DNA of 25,139 nt from Chloroflexi bacterium UBA4733 (GTDB lineage Bacteria; Chloroflexota; UBA4733). The first letter of the stretch is position 1; each line of letters begins with the position of its first letter. The notes beneath the pieces are model-generated. The model had not been told where the DNA came from. It ran no database searches and was given only the letters and a program-made list of their open reading frames with translations. Both the position numbers and the translations under genes were made by a program. Location: positions 1 through 25,139 of the forward strand of contig DHIZ01000378.1 of assembly GCA_002404055.1 (NCBI GenBank), read 5' to 3'. Shown here piece after piece: positions 1 to 7,510 of the stretch.

Positions 1-1
1 C

Positions 2-1936
2 GTGGGCAAGACCCGCCTGGCGCTCGAAGTCGCGGTGCGCCTCAGGCGAGGCTACCCCGGCGGCGTGTGGGTAGTGTCCCTGGGCGACGAAATCACGCCG
101 GCGAGCGCCTGGCAGCGCGTCGTCGAGGCGCTCGGACGGGATCCCTTGCAGTGCCCGTCGCTGGCAGAGGGCGAGGCACTACTGGTACTGGATGATTGCG
201 ATGCCGACCGCGACGGCTGCGCCAATCTGGTGACGAACTTGCTGTGTCACCATCGCGGCTGGCGAGTGCTGGCGACGAGCCGAGGGCCGCTCGGCGTTGC
301 CAACGAGCGCTGTCTTCCGCTGCTGCCCCTCGCGATACCCGACCCGGCGCTGGTCATCGAGACCTCTGCGCTCCGCCGCAATCCTTCGGTCCAGCTCCTG
401 CTCGAGCACGCCGTGGCGGCACACCCGGGCTTTCGCTTGACGCGGGAGAACGCTGTGACGGTTGCGCAGCTGGTGCGCCAGTTGGCCGGGCTACCGCTGG
501 CGATCGAGCTGGCTGCCGGGCGCCTTCGCTCGTCCACCATCGAGGAGCTGGCGCGGGATCTGGCCGACCCGCTGGAGATACTGCGGAACGAGCGCCGCAC
601 GGGTCCGAGTCGACACCGCTCGCTGAGCGCGCTGTTCGACGGTAGCTACGACGCATTGACTCTGGTGCAGCGGGACGTATTCGAGCGGCTGGCGGTGTTC
701 GACGGCGGCTGCACGCGAGAAACGGCGGCGGCAGTGCTCACGGCGACCGGAAACCCCGATAGCGGCCTGGCGACCAATCTAGCAGCCCTCGTGGAGCAGG
801 GGCTGGTGCTGGCAGATACCAACGACGCCGAGACATACTTCCATCTCCCATCGCTGCTGTGCTACTACGCCCAGCGCCGGCTGCGGCAGAGGATTAGCCA
901 CGAGGCGCTCTCTGCGAGGCACGCCGTGTTCTTTCTTGCCTTCGCCGAAGCTGCCGAACGGAAGCTCACTGGTCCCGAGCAGGCATCGTGGTTGCGGCGA
1001 CTCGAACGTGATCTCGACAACGTCCGGGCGGCGTTGCGCTCACTGCTGGCGCGTGGCGAGACGGAGCACGGCCTGCGCCTGGCCTCGGCGCTCTGGTTCT
1101 TCTGGCATCTTCGGGGTCGCGACGCGGAGGGTCGCGACTGGGTGAGCCGGTTCCTCACACTGCCGGCAGCGACAGCACCGCCGATCTGGCGGGCCAAGGC
1201 ACTGTACGCCGCCGCCTATCTCACCGTCTGGCGGGGCGATCAGGCCGCGGCGCGCGAACTCGCAGCAGAGAGCCGGCATCTGTACCAACACGTCGACGAC
1301 CAGCGTGGGGCCGCCTACGCCACCCACGTGCTGGCGCTTGTTGCCCGTAATGAGGGCGATGATATGACTGAGCGGACCTACTTCCAGGAGAGTGTTCGAC
1401 TGCTGGAGGCGGTTGGGGATCGCTGGCGAGCCGCCTGGTCGCTGGCACACCTCGCAGGAACGGCGTTCCGAGCGGGCGACTACGCAACGGCGCGGATGCT
1501 GCACCAACAGAATCTGACGACACGTCTTCAGCTTTCGGACCGCCACGGAGTTGCTGCATCCCTGATCGGGCTGGCCGACGTCTGTTGCGCCAAAGGCGAC
1601 GCTGCCACCGCAGACACGCTATACCGCGAGGCACTTGTGATCAATCGCGACGTTGGAGACCGCGAGGCGGTGGCGCACATCCGGTGTGCGCAAGGACAGA
1701 TGGCGCTGCAGACCGGCGACACCGCTGTCGCTGAGGCGTGCTTCCGGGAAAGTCTGCTGCTGCGGGCGCAGGTCGGTGACCGTAGGCGAGCGGCACCCGT
1801 CCTGTTCGCTTTGGCCGAGGTCGCCGAGGCGCAGGGCCATCCAGCGCGAGCGGTCCGGCTGCGCGCTTCGGCGTCGGCTTTGGGTCTTTCTACGTCAGAC
1901 CTTGCCATGACATGGGCTACCTCTAGTTTCCGCTAA
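2..1936 (+). CDS. AfsR/LuxR-like STAND ATPase with TPR tail (5' partial, 3' shortened)
   Basis: Signal-transduction ATPase of the STAND (NB-ARC-like) class, presumably a regulator that switches state on nucleotide binding. The window opens inside the Walker A loop (GKT at residues 2-4), so the real N-terminus lies upstream. Visible motifs are Walker B LLVLDDCD (about 60-66), the LATSR sensor motif (90-94) and GLPLAIELA (163-171), followed by a winged-helix-like stretch (about 205-300) and helical TPR-type repeats (about 395-620), where 'GD..AA..L..E.L.L....GD' recurs. Compared with the complete paralogue at 3552-5924, the roughly 70-80-residue tail after the TPRs is missing; translation ends in an unrelated short tail (TWATSSFR) before TAA. 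No LuxR helix-turn-helix follows. The sequence past the stop is gene debris, so this copy may be 3'-truncated by rearrangement. Target genes and ligand are unknown. Confidence 0.85.
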   Translation: MGKTRLALEVAVRLRRGYPGGVWVVSLGDEITPASAWQRVVEALGRDPLQCPSLAEGEALLVLDDCDADRDGCANLVTNLLCHHRGWRVLATSRGPLGVANERCLPLLPLAIPDPALVIETSALRRNPSVQLLLEHAVAAHPGFRLTRENAVTVAQLVRQLAGLPLAIELAAGRLRSSTIEELARDLADPLEILRNERRTGPSRHRSLSALFDGSYDALTLVQRDVFERLAVFDGGCTRETAAAVLTATGNPDSGLATNLAALVEQGLVLADTNDAETYFHLPSLLCYYAQRRLRQRISHEALSARHAVFFLAFAEAAERKLTGPEQASWLRRLERDLDNVRAALRSLLARGETEHGLRLASALWFFWHLRGRDAEGRDWVSRFLTLPAATAPPIWRAKALYAAAYLTVWRGDQAAARELAAESRHLYQHVDDQRGAAYATHVLALVARNEGDDMTERTYFQESVRLLEAVGDRWRAAWSLAHLAGTAFRAGDYATARMLHQQNLTTRLQLSDRHGVAASLIGLADVCCAKGDAATADTLYREALVINRDVGDREAVAHIRCAQGQMALQTGDTAVAEACFRESLLLRAQVGDRRRAAPVLFALAEVAEAQGHPARAVRLRASASALGLSTSDLAMTWATSSFR

Positions 1937-2019
1937 CTGAGGAGGAGGCAGCGTTCCGGCGGCGGTGGTCCGGTAGAGTCCAAGTGTAAGAACTAGGACT
2001 CGCCGGAAGGAGCCGCCGG

Positions 2020-2172
2020 ATGCCGGAAGCAGTGTACCGAGTGGTGACGTTGTTGTGTGCCGTGGTCAAGACCGTGCCGATTGGGACGAACCTGGGGTTG
2101 GTCGAGGTGCTGTGGATGTCCGCCCAGAGGGCACCCGGCGGGCGCCTGCTGGCGACGCGTGGGGCGCTCAGT
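2020..2172 (+). pseudogene. Transposase-like N-terminal remnant
   Basis: A short open stretch starts at ATG 2020, preceded by GGAAGGAG, and reads MPEAVYRVVTLLCAVV then KTVPIGTNLGLVEVLWM and GRLLATRGAL. From memory this resembles the N-terminus of a transposase-like family frequent in Chloroflexota (pattern 'VVxxVPIGTNLxLLxxLW..SGxLLxxRGA'); no search was possible. It stops resembling that family at about 2172, where sequence readable in another frame as a glycosidase tail begins. It is therefore read as a scrap of a mobile element or its target gene joined to unrelated DNA. It could also be a genuine short peptide of 61 codons ending at 2205, which I think less likely. Confidence 0.35.
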
Positions 2173-2173
2173 G

Positions 2174-2475
2174 ATGGTCAACGAGCCGACCTTTATGCCC
2201 GGTAATGCTCACGGCTTCATCTACCGCGGACCAAGCTGGATCAACACTAACTGGTTGATCGGTGGAGGGCTGCGCATCCACAGTGCTGAAGACTTGCGCC
2301 AGACGCTGGCGACGCAAGCATGCGGCATGATCGAGCAGTCCAGCTTCTGTGTGAGTACTACCCTCCCTACACCGGCGACGGCTACGGCTCCCAGGACCGT
2401 AGCTGGAGCAGGATCATCGTGGATGCCCGCCCCGGTGTCACTGGTCTGAAAGTAGCGTCTCCGATTGCTTGTTAG
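2174..2475 (+). pseudogene. GH63/MGH1-like glycosidase C-terminal remnant, frameshifted
   Basis: The forward strand encodes pieces of the C-terminal catalytic barrel of an (alpha/alpha)6 glycoside hydrolase of the GH63 / mannosylglycerate-hydrolase-like group. In the frame of 2177, VNEPTFMPGN and then YRGPSWINTNWLI (about 2216-2255) match the hallmark '(Y/W)RGPxWxNxNWLI' segment. After about 2350 the frame shifts and the expected continuation, EYYPPYTGDGYGSQDRSW, is read from 2353, ending at TAG 2473. In intact enzymes these two blocks are contiguous ('RGPxW..NTNWL' then 'E.Y.P.TG.G.G..DFSWS'), so the shift is a real lesion. The N-terminal four-fifths is absent and replaced by the scrap ending at 2172. 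No function can be expected. Confidence 0.7.
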
Positions 2476-2592
2476 GCTGTCCGCCAATGCAGCCATTTTC
2501 ATCCGCGATGGGCGCGCCGCAGCGCTGCGGGGACTGCTGTGGAAAGGAAGTCCCCGCGTGCAGCAGTGCGACCATACATGCGACGGAGGCAG

Positions 2593-2650
2593 GCGGGACG
2601 CCCGCGCTCCGGCCCTGCCAGTCTAGGGCCGGAGCGATCCGCGTTAATGC
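2593..2650. repeat. Cluster of three hairpins 3' of the cupin gene
   Basis: Three inverted repeats stand back to back: GCGGG-ACG-CCCGC at 2593-2605; a perfect 11-bp stem with an 8-nt loop at 2606-2616 / 2625-2635 (arm GCTCCGGCCCT); and CCGC-N6-GCGG at about 2639-2652. The cluster begins just beyond the stop of the leftward cupin gene (2663), so it may end or protect that transcript. There is no clear T-run, so a classic intrinsic terminator is not claimed. It may equally be a dispersed palindromic repeat. Confidence 0.6.
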
Positions 2651-2662
2651 GGGACCGGCGCT

Positions 2663-3115
2663 CTAGCCCACGGCCGGCCCTGGTCCGCCGTAGCCGGCGC
2701 CAGCAATCGTCAGCAGAAACTCGCTTTCCTCCAACGCCTTGACGGCATGCAGCAGGTTCGCCTCCAGTACCACGAGCTGGCCAACTGACAGGGACACTGT
2801 GCGGTCCACCGCCATGATCTGCACCTGCCCGCGCAGCACCTGGATGGCAAGCGGACCGGGCGCCGTATGCTCACCCAGCGCCGCCCCTTCCTTCAAGGCG
2901 ATCAAGACCACGCGGAAGGACTGCTCCTTCACCAGCGTCTTGGCGTCGTGACCGTGCTGCTCCCACGTCGCCTCATGGCGCATTTGCTCGATCTCCTGGG
3001 CCAGATCGAAGTTGAGCAGCGGACCGGACAGCCAGCGTGGTCCGCGTTCTGGACTACCATGACTGCCGCCGGTCAATCCGGCCATCTGGGTCTGCCCCGC
3101 AAAGGGTTGTTCCAT
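2663..3115 (-). CDS. Cupin-domain protein
   Basis: Small cytoplasmic protein of about 150 residues with one conserved cupin beta-barrel. A typical cupin strand order is visible: LIALKEGAALGEHTAPGPLA (motif 1 region, His in GEH), VLRGQVQIMAVD (glycine turn), LSVGQLVVLEANLLHAVKAL (motif 2 with His) and FLLTIA. Similar small cupins often bind a metal through His residues, but the substrate cannot be inferred. The start chosen is ATG at 3115 because CGGAG lies 8 nt upstream; a longer frame from 3184 adds a Cys-rich, non-domain leader and is rejected. The 24 residues ahead of the barrel include GSPERGPRWLSGPLLNFDL. It stands alone between degenerate or repetitive DNA on both sides, so neighbours give no functional hint. 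Confidence 0.8.
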   Translation of the reverse strand: MEQPFAGQTQMAGLTGGSHGSPERGPRWLSGPLLNFDLAQEIEQMRHEATWEQHGHDAKTLVKEQSFRVVLIALKEGAALGEHTAPGPLAIQVLRGQVQIMAVDRTVSLSVGQLVVLEANLLHAVKALEESEFLLTIAGAGYGGPGPAVG

Positions 3116-3203
3116 CGTGCATGCTCCGTTGATTGCCCTGCACACGCAGTGGCCTGTTCTTGCGGCGCATCGTTCGTGCCACATTGTGCGTCCAGCAGGT
3201 TCA

Positions 3204-3223
3204 CCCGACGCGCATGCGTCGGG
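3204..3223. repeat. Perfect 8-bp-stem palindrome upstream of cupin
   Basis: CCCGACGC-GCAT-GCGTCGGG is a perfect inverted repeat 89 bp upstream of the cupin start codon. A smaller hairpin (ACCCG-AAAG-CGGGT) follows at about 3229-3242. Either a regulatory site or one more dispersed palindrome; the sequence alone does not decide. Confidence 0.5.
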
Positions 3224-3376
3224 CTACTCACCCGAAAGCGGGTACCCGCAAGCCCCATACATGAGGTTGACGGAGTGCCGCTAGAGCAGTCGCTGCGCCG
3301 CTAGGTCAACAGTGGTGACAGCCGCCTGATTTCCTGGCCATTGTTGTGGCTGCGTGTTAAGTGGCGCATCCGGCAA

Positions 3377-3535
3377 GTCTGGCGCTGTTCGTGAGTAGGC
3401 GGTTGGCGACTGAAGTCGCGCCTAATGCCAGCGAAGCCCGCCTTCGCGGGCTGGAAACGAGTCCGCGCAGGCGGACTTGGCTCCCAGTAGGCGCGACTTC
3501 AGTCGCTGGCCGCCTGCTCACGAACTGCGCCGGAC
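3377..3535. repeat. 159-bp MITE-like inverted repeat with nested hairpins
   Basis: The left arm 3390-3424 and right arm 3488-3522 are reverse complements with 4 mismatches in 35; pairing continues outward with a few mismatches to 3377 and 3535. Between the arms sit two smaller hairpins, AGCCCGC-CTTC-GCGGGCT and GTCCGC-GCAG-GCGGAC. Because of the symmetry both strands encode nearly the same small peptide, which is an artefact and not a gene. The element fills the gap between the cupin promoter side and the end of the 3552-5924 gene. No transposase is encoded, so it would be non-autonomous if mobile. The flanks show no clear target duplication. Confidence 0.75.
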
Positions 3536-3551
3536 CTGGTATATGCACGAC

Positions 3552-5924
3552 CTAGCCGCCGTCCTGTCCACGTCCAGTCTGATTTTCCCGGTTCGCCCCG
3601 CTTTCACTCACCGGCCGCAGCGCCTCCGCGATCGCCTGATCCAGCGACAGCGTCCGCCCGACCGCCAGGGCCGCGCTGGCGGCAGGCTCGTCCAGCGCCG
3701 CCTGTGCTACTGCCAACCAGCGCGTCAGCGTGCGCCGTACCACTTCGCGCAAACGAAAGCCGGTCGCCTCCTCAAAGGCTGCCACAGCCCCGGCCAACTG
3801 CAACGCGCCTGCCGGTCGTCCTTCCGCTGCTGCCAGGGCGGCGAAAGTCGCCACGGAACTGGCATGCATCCAGGAGTTTGCCATCGACTGCCGAATGCGC
3901 AAGCACTCCTCCAACAGCGGTCGTGCGCTGACCGGGTCGGCCTGATCGAGCGCCAAACAGCCCAGACTCTGCAGCGACCAGGCAAGCGGATTGCGACTCG
4001 CCAGCGTCTGCCGGATGGCCAATCCTGCCTGATACTGCCGACGGGCCAGGGCATAGTCATCGCGCACATGGGCCACCGCGCCCAGCCGATCGAACTGCCA
4101 GGCGACGTGCCGCTGGTCGCCGAGTTGTTGGTAGAGCGCCAGGCTCTGCTCCAGCAGGGCCTGTTCGATCTCCTGGAGCGCGCCGCGCGTTTCCCAGAAG
4201 GAGAAGAGCGCCTGGGCGAGTCGAACTGCCCGTTCGACGTCCTGGTGCTGGATCAGCCAGCGCAAGGCCGACCGCAGGTTGGCGTACTCGCTGGCGAAGC
4301 GCGCCACCCCCAGCACCTGTTCCCGATGCCCCACTTCGCTCTGCGGCGCTGCCTCCTCCGCCCACCCCAGGTAGTACGCGGCGTGCCGCTCGGCGGCTGC
4401 CGGCGCCTCCCCAGCGGCGACCAGTTCCTCCCACCCATACTGGCGCAAGGTCTCCAGCAGTCGGTAGCGTTCCTCGCCGTCAACCTGACCTTCCGCCAGC
4501 ACCAATGACTGCTCCACCAGCCGCGCCAGCAGCGGCGCCACCTGCTGCTGCTCGATTCCTTCCCCGCTGCCCACCGCCTCGACCGCCTCCAGCGTGCAGT
4601 CCCCGACGAAGACACTGAGTTGCCGGAAGAGACGCTGCTCCCCCTCGCTGAGGCGGTGGTAACTCCAGTCCACCATGGCCCGCAACGTCTGCTGGCGGGG
4701 TAACGCCGCCCGGCTGCCGCCGACCAGCAACTGGAAACGCTGATCCAGGCGCGTGGCCAGTTGCTGGGGCGACAACGACCGCAGGCAGGCCGCCGCCAGT
4801 TCCAGGGCGAGGGGAATGCCGTCCAGCCGCCGGCAGACCTGCACCACGGCCGCCACGTTCTGGCTGCTGAGGGCAAAGGAGGGCAGCACCGCCTGCGCCC
4901 GCTCGACGAAGAGTTGCACCGCCGCCGCCTGAAGGGCGACCGCCGGGGTTGCCGTCTCCTCCGGCAGGGGCAGGGACGGCGCCAGCCAGGACTGTTCGCC
5001 GCTGATGCCGAGCGCTTCCCGACTGGTGGCCAGCACCTGCAGGTCGGGACAGGCCCGCAGCAGGGCATCGACGTGCTGGGCACAGGCATCCAGCAAGTGT
5101 TCGCAGTTATCCAGGAGCAGCAGCACCTGCCTTGCGTGCAGCGCGCTCTGGAGCGTGCTGAGCAGCGGCTCCCCCGGCTTTTCGCGCACACCAACCGCCG
5201 TAGCAATGGCCGGCGTCACCAGCGCCGGCTCGGTCAGCGGCGCCAGTTCCACCAGCGCGACGCCATCGCGGTACCAAGGCAGCACCTGCTGCGCCGTCTC
5301 CAACGCCAGGCGGGTCTTGCCGCAGCCGCCAGCCCCGGTCAGCGTCACCAGCCGGCTCGCCTGGAGCAGTGCCGCCACCTCGGCCAGTTCGCGTTGCCGT
5401 CCCACGAAGCTGGTCAGTTGGAGCGGTAACGTGGTCCCGTGCCGTATCCCTTCCCCCTGCACACGGTCACTGTTGATGACGATCGTTGGCGCAGCCGCCG
5501 GTCGGAACGCGGGGAGGCGGGCCTGGAAGAGCGAGAGCAGGGCGGCCAGCGCACTGCGGTAGTCGCGATAGTATTCACTGCGACTGATGGCGAGTTGGTC
5601 CAGCACGCTCGCGATCGTGCGTCCTTCGGTATGTCGCAACTGGAGGAGTTGGTAACTGCGCCAGGCGTGCGCGCTGGCCGCCATCGCCTGCTCTGGTCGC
5701 AACGCCGCGATGGCCTCCAGCAGCGTCTGGCGCAGCCGCTGGGCGGCGCTCGCGGTATGGCGCCCGGGCTCCTCCTGGAAGTGCCGGGCGAGCGCCAGGG
5801 TCTGCAAGTAGCCCAGATCATCCAGATGCGCCAGCGCCGCACGCACCTGCGCTTCCAGGTCGGGTGCGCGCAGCAAGCGGGGCACGCCCTGGGACGCCTG
5901 CTGCCGGTCGAGCGGGTAGGCCAC
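3552..5924 (-). CDS. AfsR-like STAND ATPase regulator with N-terminal helical/HTH-like domain
   Basis: Complete 790-residue regulator-type ATPase. Residues about 20-140 form a helical domain (LRQTLLEAIAAL ... YQLLQLRHTEGRTIASVLDQ ... RSEYYRDYRSALAALLSLF) that looks like a sigma-factor-like HTH and that I associate with Chloroflexota ATPases. Then come Walker A GAGGCGKT (about 198-205), Walker B LLLLDNCEH (about 268-276), LATSREAL (298-305), GIPLALELAA (369-378), and TPR-like helices from about 560 to the end. The C-terminus (RTLSLDQAIAEAL) is the usual family ending, so it is full length. The start chosen is GTG at 5924, because GGAGG sits 6 nt upstream; the frame stays open to 6113, but that extra N-terminus is encoded partly by a palindromic repeat. 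It probably senses a small signal and controls transcription, with targets unknown. It is a paralogue of the gene at 2-1936. Confidence 0.85.
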   Translation of the reverse strand: MAYPLDRQQASQGVPRLLRAPDLEAQVRAALAHLDDLGYLQTLALARHFQEEPGRHTASAAQRLRQTLLEAIAALRPEQAMAASAHAWRSYQLLQLRHTEGRTIASVLDQLAISRSEYYRDYRSALAALLSLFQARLPAFRPAAAPTIVINSDRVQGEGIRHGTTLPLQLTSFVGRQRELAEVAALLQASRLVTLTGAGGCGKTRLALETAQQVLPWYRDGVALVELAPLTEPALVTPAIATAVGVREKPGEPLLSTLQSALHARQVLLLLDNCEHLLDACAQHVDALLRACPDLQVLATSREALGISGEQSWLAPSLPLPEETATPAVALQAAAVQLFVERAQAVLPSFALSSQNVAAVVQVCRRLDGIPLALELAAACLRSLSPQQLATRLDQRFQLLVGGSRAALPRQQTLRAMVDWSYHRLSEGEQRLFRQLSVFVGDCTLEAVEAVGSGEGIEQQQVAPLLARLVEQSLVLAEGQVDGEERYRLLETLRQYGWEELVAAGEAPAAAERHAAYYLGWAEEAAPQSEVGHREQVLGVARFASEYANLRSALRWLIQHQDVERAVRLAQALFSFWETRGALQEIEQALLEQSLALYQQLGDQRHVAWQFDRLGAVAHVRDDYALARRQYQAGLAIRQTLASRNPLAWSLQSLGCLALDQADPVSARPLLEECLRIRQSMANSWMHASSVATFAALAAAEGRPAGALQLAGAVAAFEEATGFRLREVVRRTLTRWLAVAQAALDEPAASAALAVGRTLSLDQAIAEALRPVSESGANRENQTGRGQDGG

Positions 5925-6036
5925 CGCCGTCCTCCGTTCCACGGCACGCCGAAGCGCTCCAGCGCGATGGCGAGCCGGGTCATGGTAGGCGCTCCACCCG
6001 CTGGCGTCAATGGCGAGCATTCCGACGCGCGGCGGA

Positions 6037-6224
6037 GTACAGGGCCGCGATTGCGGTCTGCGGCCAAGCGACGGGGGCGACTGCGGTGGTGGCCTGACGA
6101 TAGAGCGGGGCATTGAGACGCCGGGAGTGCGCGACCGCCCTCCCCCACCAAAGCGACCGCCCCCCTCCGCTGCGCTCCGTTACACCCCGTCGCTTGGCCG
6201 CCGACCGCAGTCGCGGCCCTGTAC
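6037..6224. repeat. Long inverted repeat of the GGCCGCGACTGCGG family (copy A)
   Basis: Two 40-nt arms, 6037-6076 and 6185-6224, are reverse complements with 2 mismatches, separated by 108 bp. Each arm carries the core AGGGCCGCGA(C/T)TGCGGT and then CGGCCAAGCGACGGGG. Inside the spacer a further GGGGGCGACTGCGGT occurs. The same core recurs at 9678-9701 and 16553-16660. The element occupies most of the gap between the regulator start at 5924 and the glycosyltransferase stop at 6314; I see no gene in 5925-6313. Confidence 0.8.
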
Positions 6225-6313
6225 TTCGCTTTACAAATACCGTCCCCTCGCTGCGCAAAACTTTGCGGGGCACTCGCGGTGAACCGCCACCGTGTGCGCA
6301 TGGCACGTGTATC

Positions 6314-7510
6314 CTACGTTGCAGGACCTTGACCATCTCTGGCTGTGCTATCTCGCGCCTCCTCGGCAACCTCCAGGAAGCGTTGCGCGACAACGGGAGC
6401 GGCATAGCGTGCTGCCCGCTCCGTCCCAGCCGCCCCCAGTTCGGCCCGACGGGCGGGGTCATCGAGTAAGTCCGTCATCGTTGCCGCTAGCGCCTTGGCA
6501 TCGCCCGGCTTGACGAGCAGACCGGTCACACCGTGCTCCACGAGTTCCGGCACGGCAGCGGCATGGCAGGCGACGACAGCCCTTCCCGCCGCCATCGCTT
6601 CCAGGTAGACGATGCCGAACCCCTCCTGGCGGCTGGGCAGGCAAAAGAGTACGCATTGCTGATACTCCGCCGCCAGTCGGGCGCGGGAGACGTGCCCCAG
6701 GAAAGTCACGCGGTCTTGTAGGTCCAAGTCCTTTGTCAATGCATGCAGGCGCGACCACTCCGAGCCGACCCCGACTAGATGCAGACGAACGTGGCGCCAG
6801 CGTCGTGGCAGTAGCGCCACGGCGCGCAAGAGCACGTCGAGGCTTTTGCGCGGGTACATATGGGCGACGGCGAGCAACACAGGGGTTTCGGTTGCTACCG
6901 GTGGCGCCGCTGCCAGTTGGGCCCGCCAGCGCTCAAGGTCGATCAGTTCCGGCACCTGGCGAATACGGTTGGGGGTCACGCCATAGCAACTGGATATGCG
7001 ATCCGCCGCATAACGGCTGGTGGTGATTGATAGCGGCGAACGCCGAACGTTGCGGGCCTCGCACCAGGCCTGCAGCGCCAGCAGGCGACGCACAGCGCCG
7101 CGCTCGAACGTCAGCTCGTCGGCCAGCACGCCTTTGATGGAGACCAGATAGGGGCCGGCGCGCGACTGGGGAATTAAGAAGCCATCCATGTCGAAGCCGA
7201 CGGTCAGGTCGCAGTCAGCTCGGTAACTGGCTGCCAGCGCCACGTTGAAGGCGAGCCGCCAGGCCGTCAACCCGAACGGCGCGCGCATGGAGCGTGGCGC
7301 CACGAGCCGAACCTCGTGCCCGAGCCCTTCCAGGGTGTGGCGCAGCACTTCGATCCCGACATACGTACCGCTCCCCAGCCGGACCGAACGCGGCGTGCCG
7401 GTCACAAAGGTCAGGCGCACCGCTGGCTGCCCTGATGCCCGTCGGCAACCTGCAACGTCATTGAGCCGTCGCGCCCGCCCCCACAGCAAGCGACGTTCCC
7501 GCGACGACAC
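6314..7510 (-). CDS. Glycosyltransferase family 4
   Basis: Cytosolic GT-B-fold retaining glycosyltransferase, moving a sugar from a nucleotide donor to an unknown acceptor. Near the N-terminus it has the glycine-rich loop RLGSGTYVGIEVL; the C-terminal Rossmann half has VAHMYPRKSLDVLLRAVALL, then LVGVGSEW, and the GT4 signature EGFGIVYLE (E-x7-E) followed by AMAAGRAVVACHAAAVPELV. The length, about 370-398 residues, is usual. The start is uncertain: ATG at 7510 overlaps the upstream gene by 53 bp and gives a basic, non-domain leader, while GTG at 7420 begins right at the first beta strand (VRLTFVTGTP). Neither has a clear ribosome site. It follows another GT4 gene in the same direction, so the two are probably co-transcribed and act on one glycan. 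Confidence 0.85.
   Translation of the reverse strand: MSSRERRLLWGRARRLNDVAGCRRASGQPAVRLTFVTGTPRSVRLGSGTYVGIEVLRHTLEGLGHEVRLVAPRSMRAPFGLTAWRLAFNVALAASYRADCDLTVGFDMDGFLIPQSRAGPYLVSIKGVLADELTFERGAVRRLLALQAWCEARNVRRSPLSITTSRYAADRISSCYGVTPNRIRQVPELIDLERWRAQLAAAPPVATETPVLLAVAHMYPRKSLDVLLRAVALLPRRWRHVRLHLVGVGSEWSRLHALTKDLDLQDRVTFLGHVSRARLAAEYQQCVLFCLPSRQEGFGIVYLEAMAAGRAVVACHAAAVPELVEHGVTGLLVKPGDAKALAATMTDLLDDPARRAELGAAGTERAARYAAPVVAQRFLEVAEEARDSTARDGQGPAT

Noticed and set aside
3357..3555. Two small ORFs on opposite strands with nearly the same protein sequence
   Set aside because: They result from reading both strands of the 159-bp inverted repeat; no ribosome site or domain.
5925..6113. Upstream extension of the 3552-5924 regulator to 6113
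   Set aside because: The extra N-terminus is encoded partly by the repeat arm, and a GTG with good GGAGG spacing exists at 5924.
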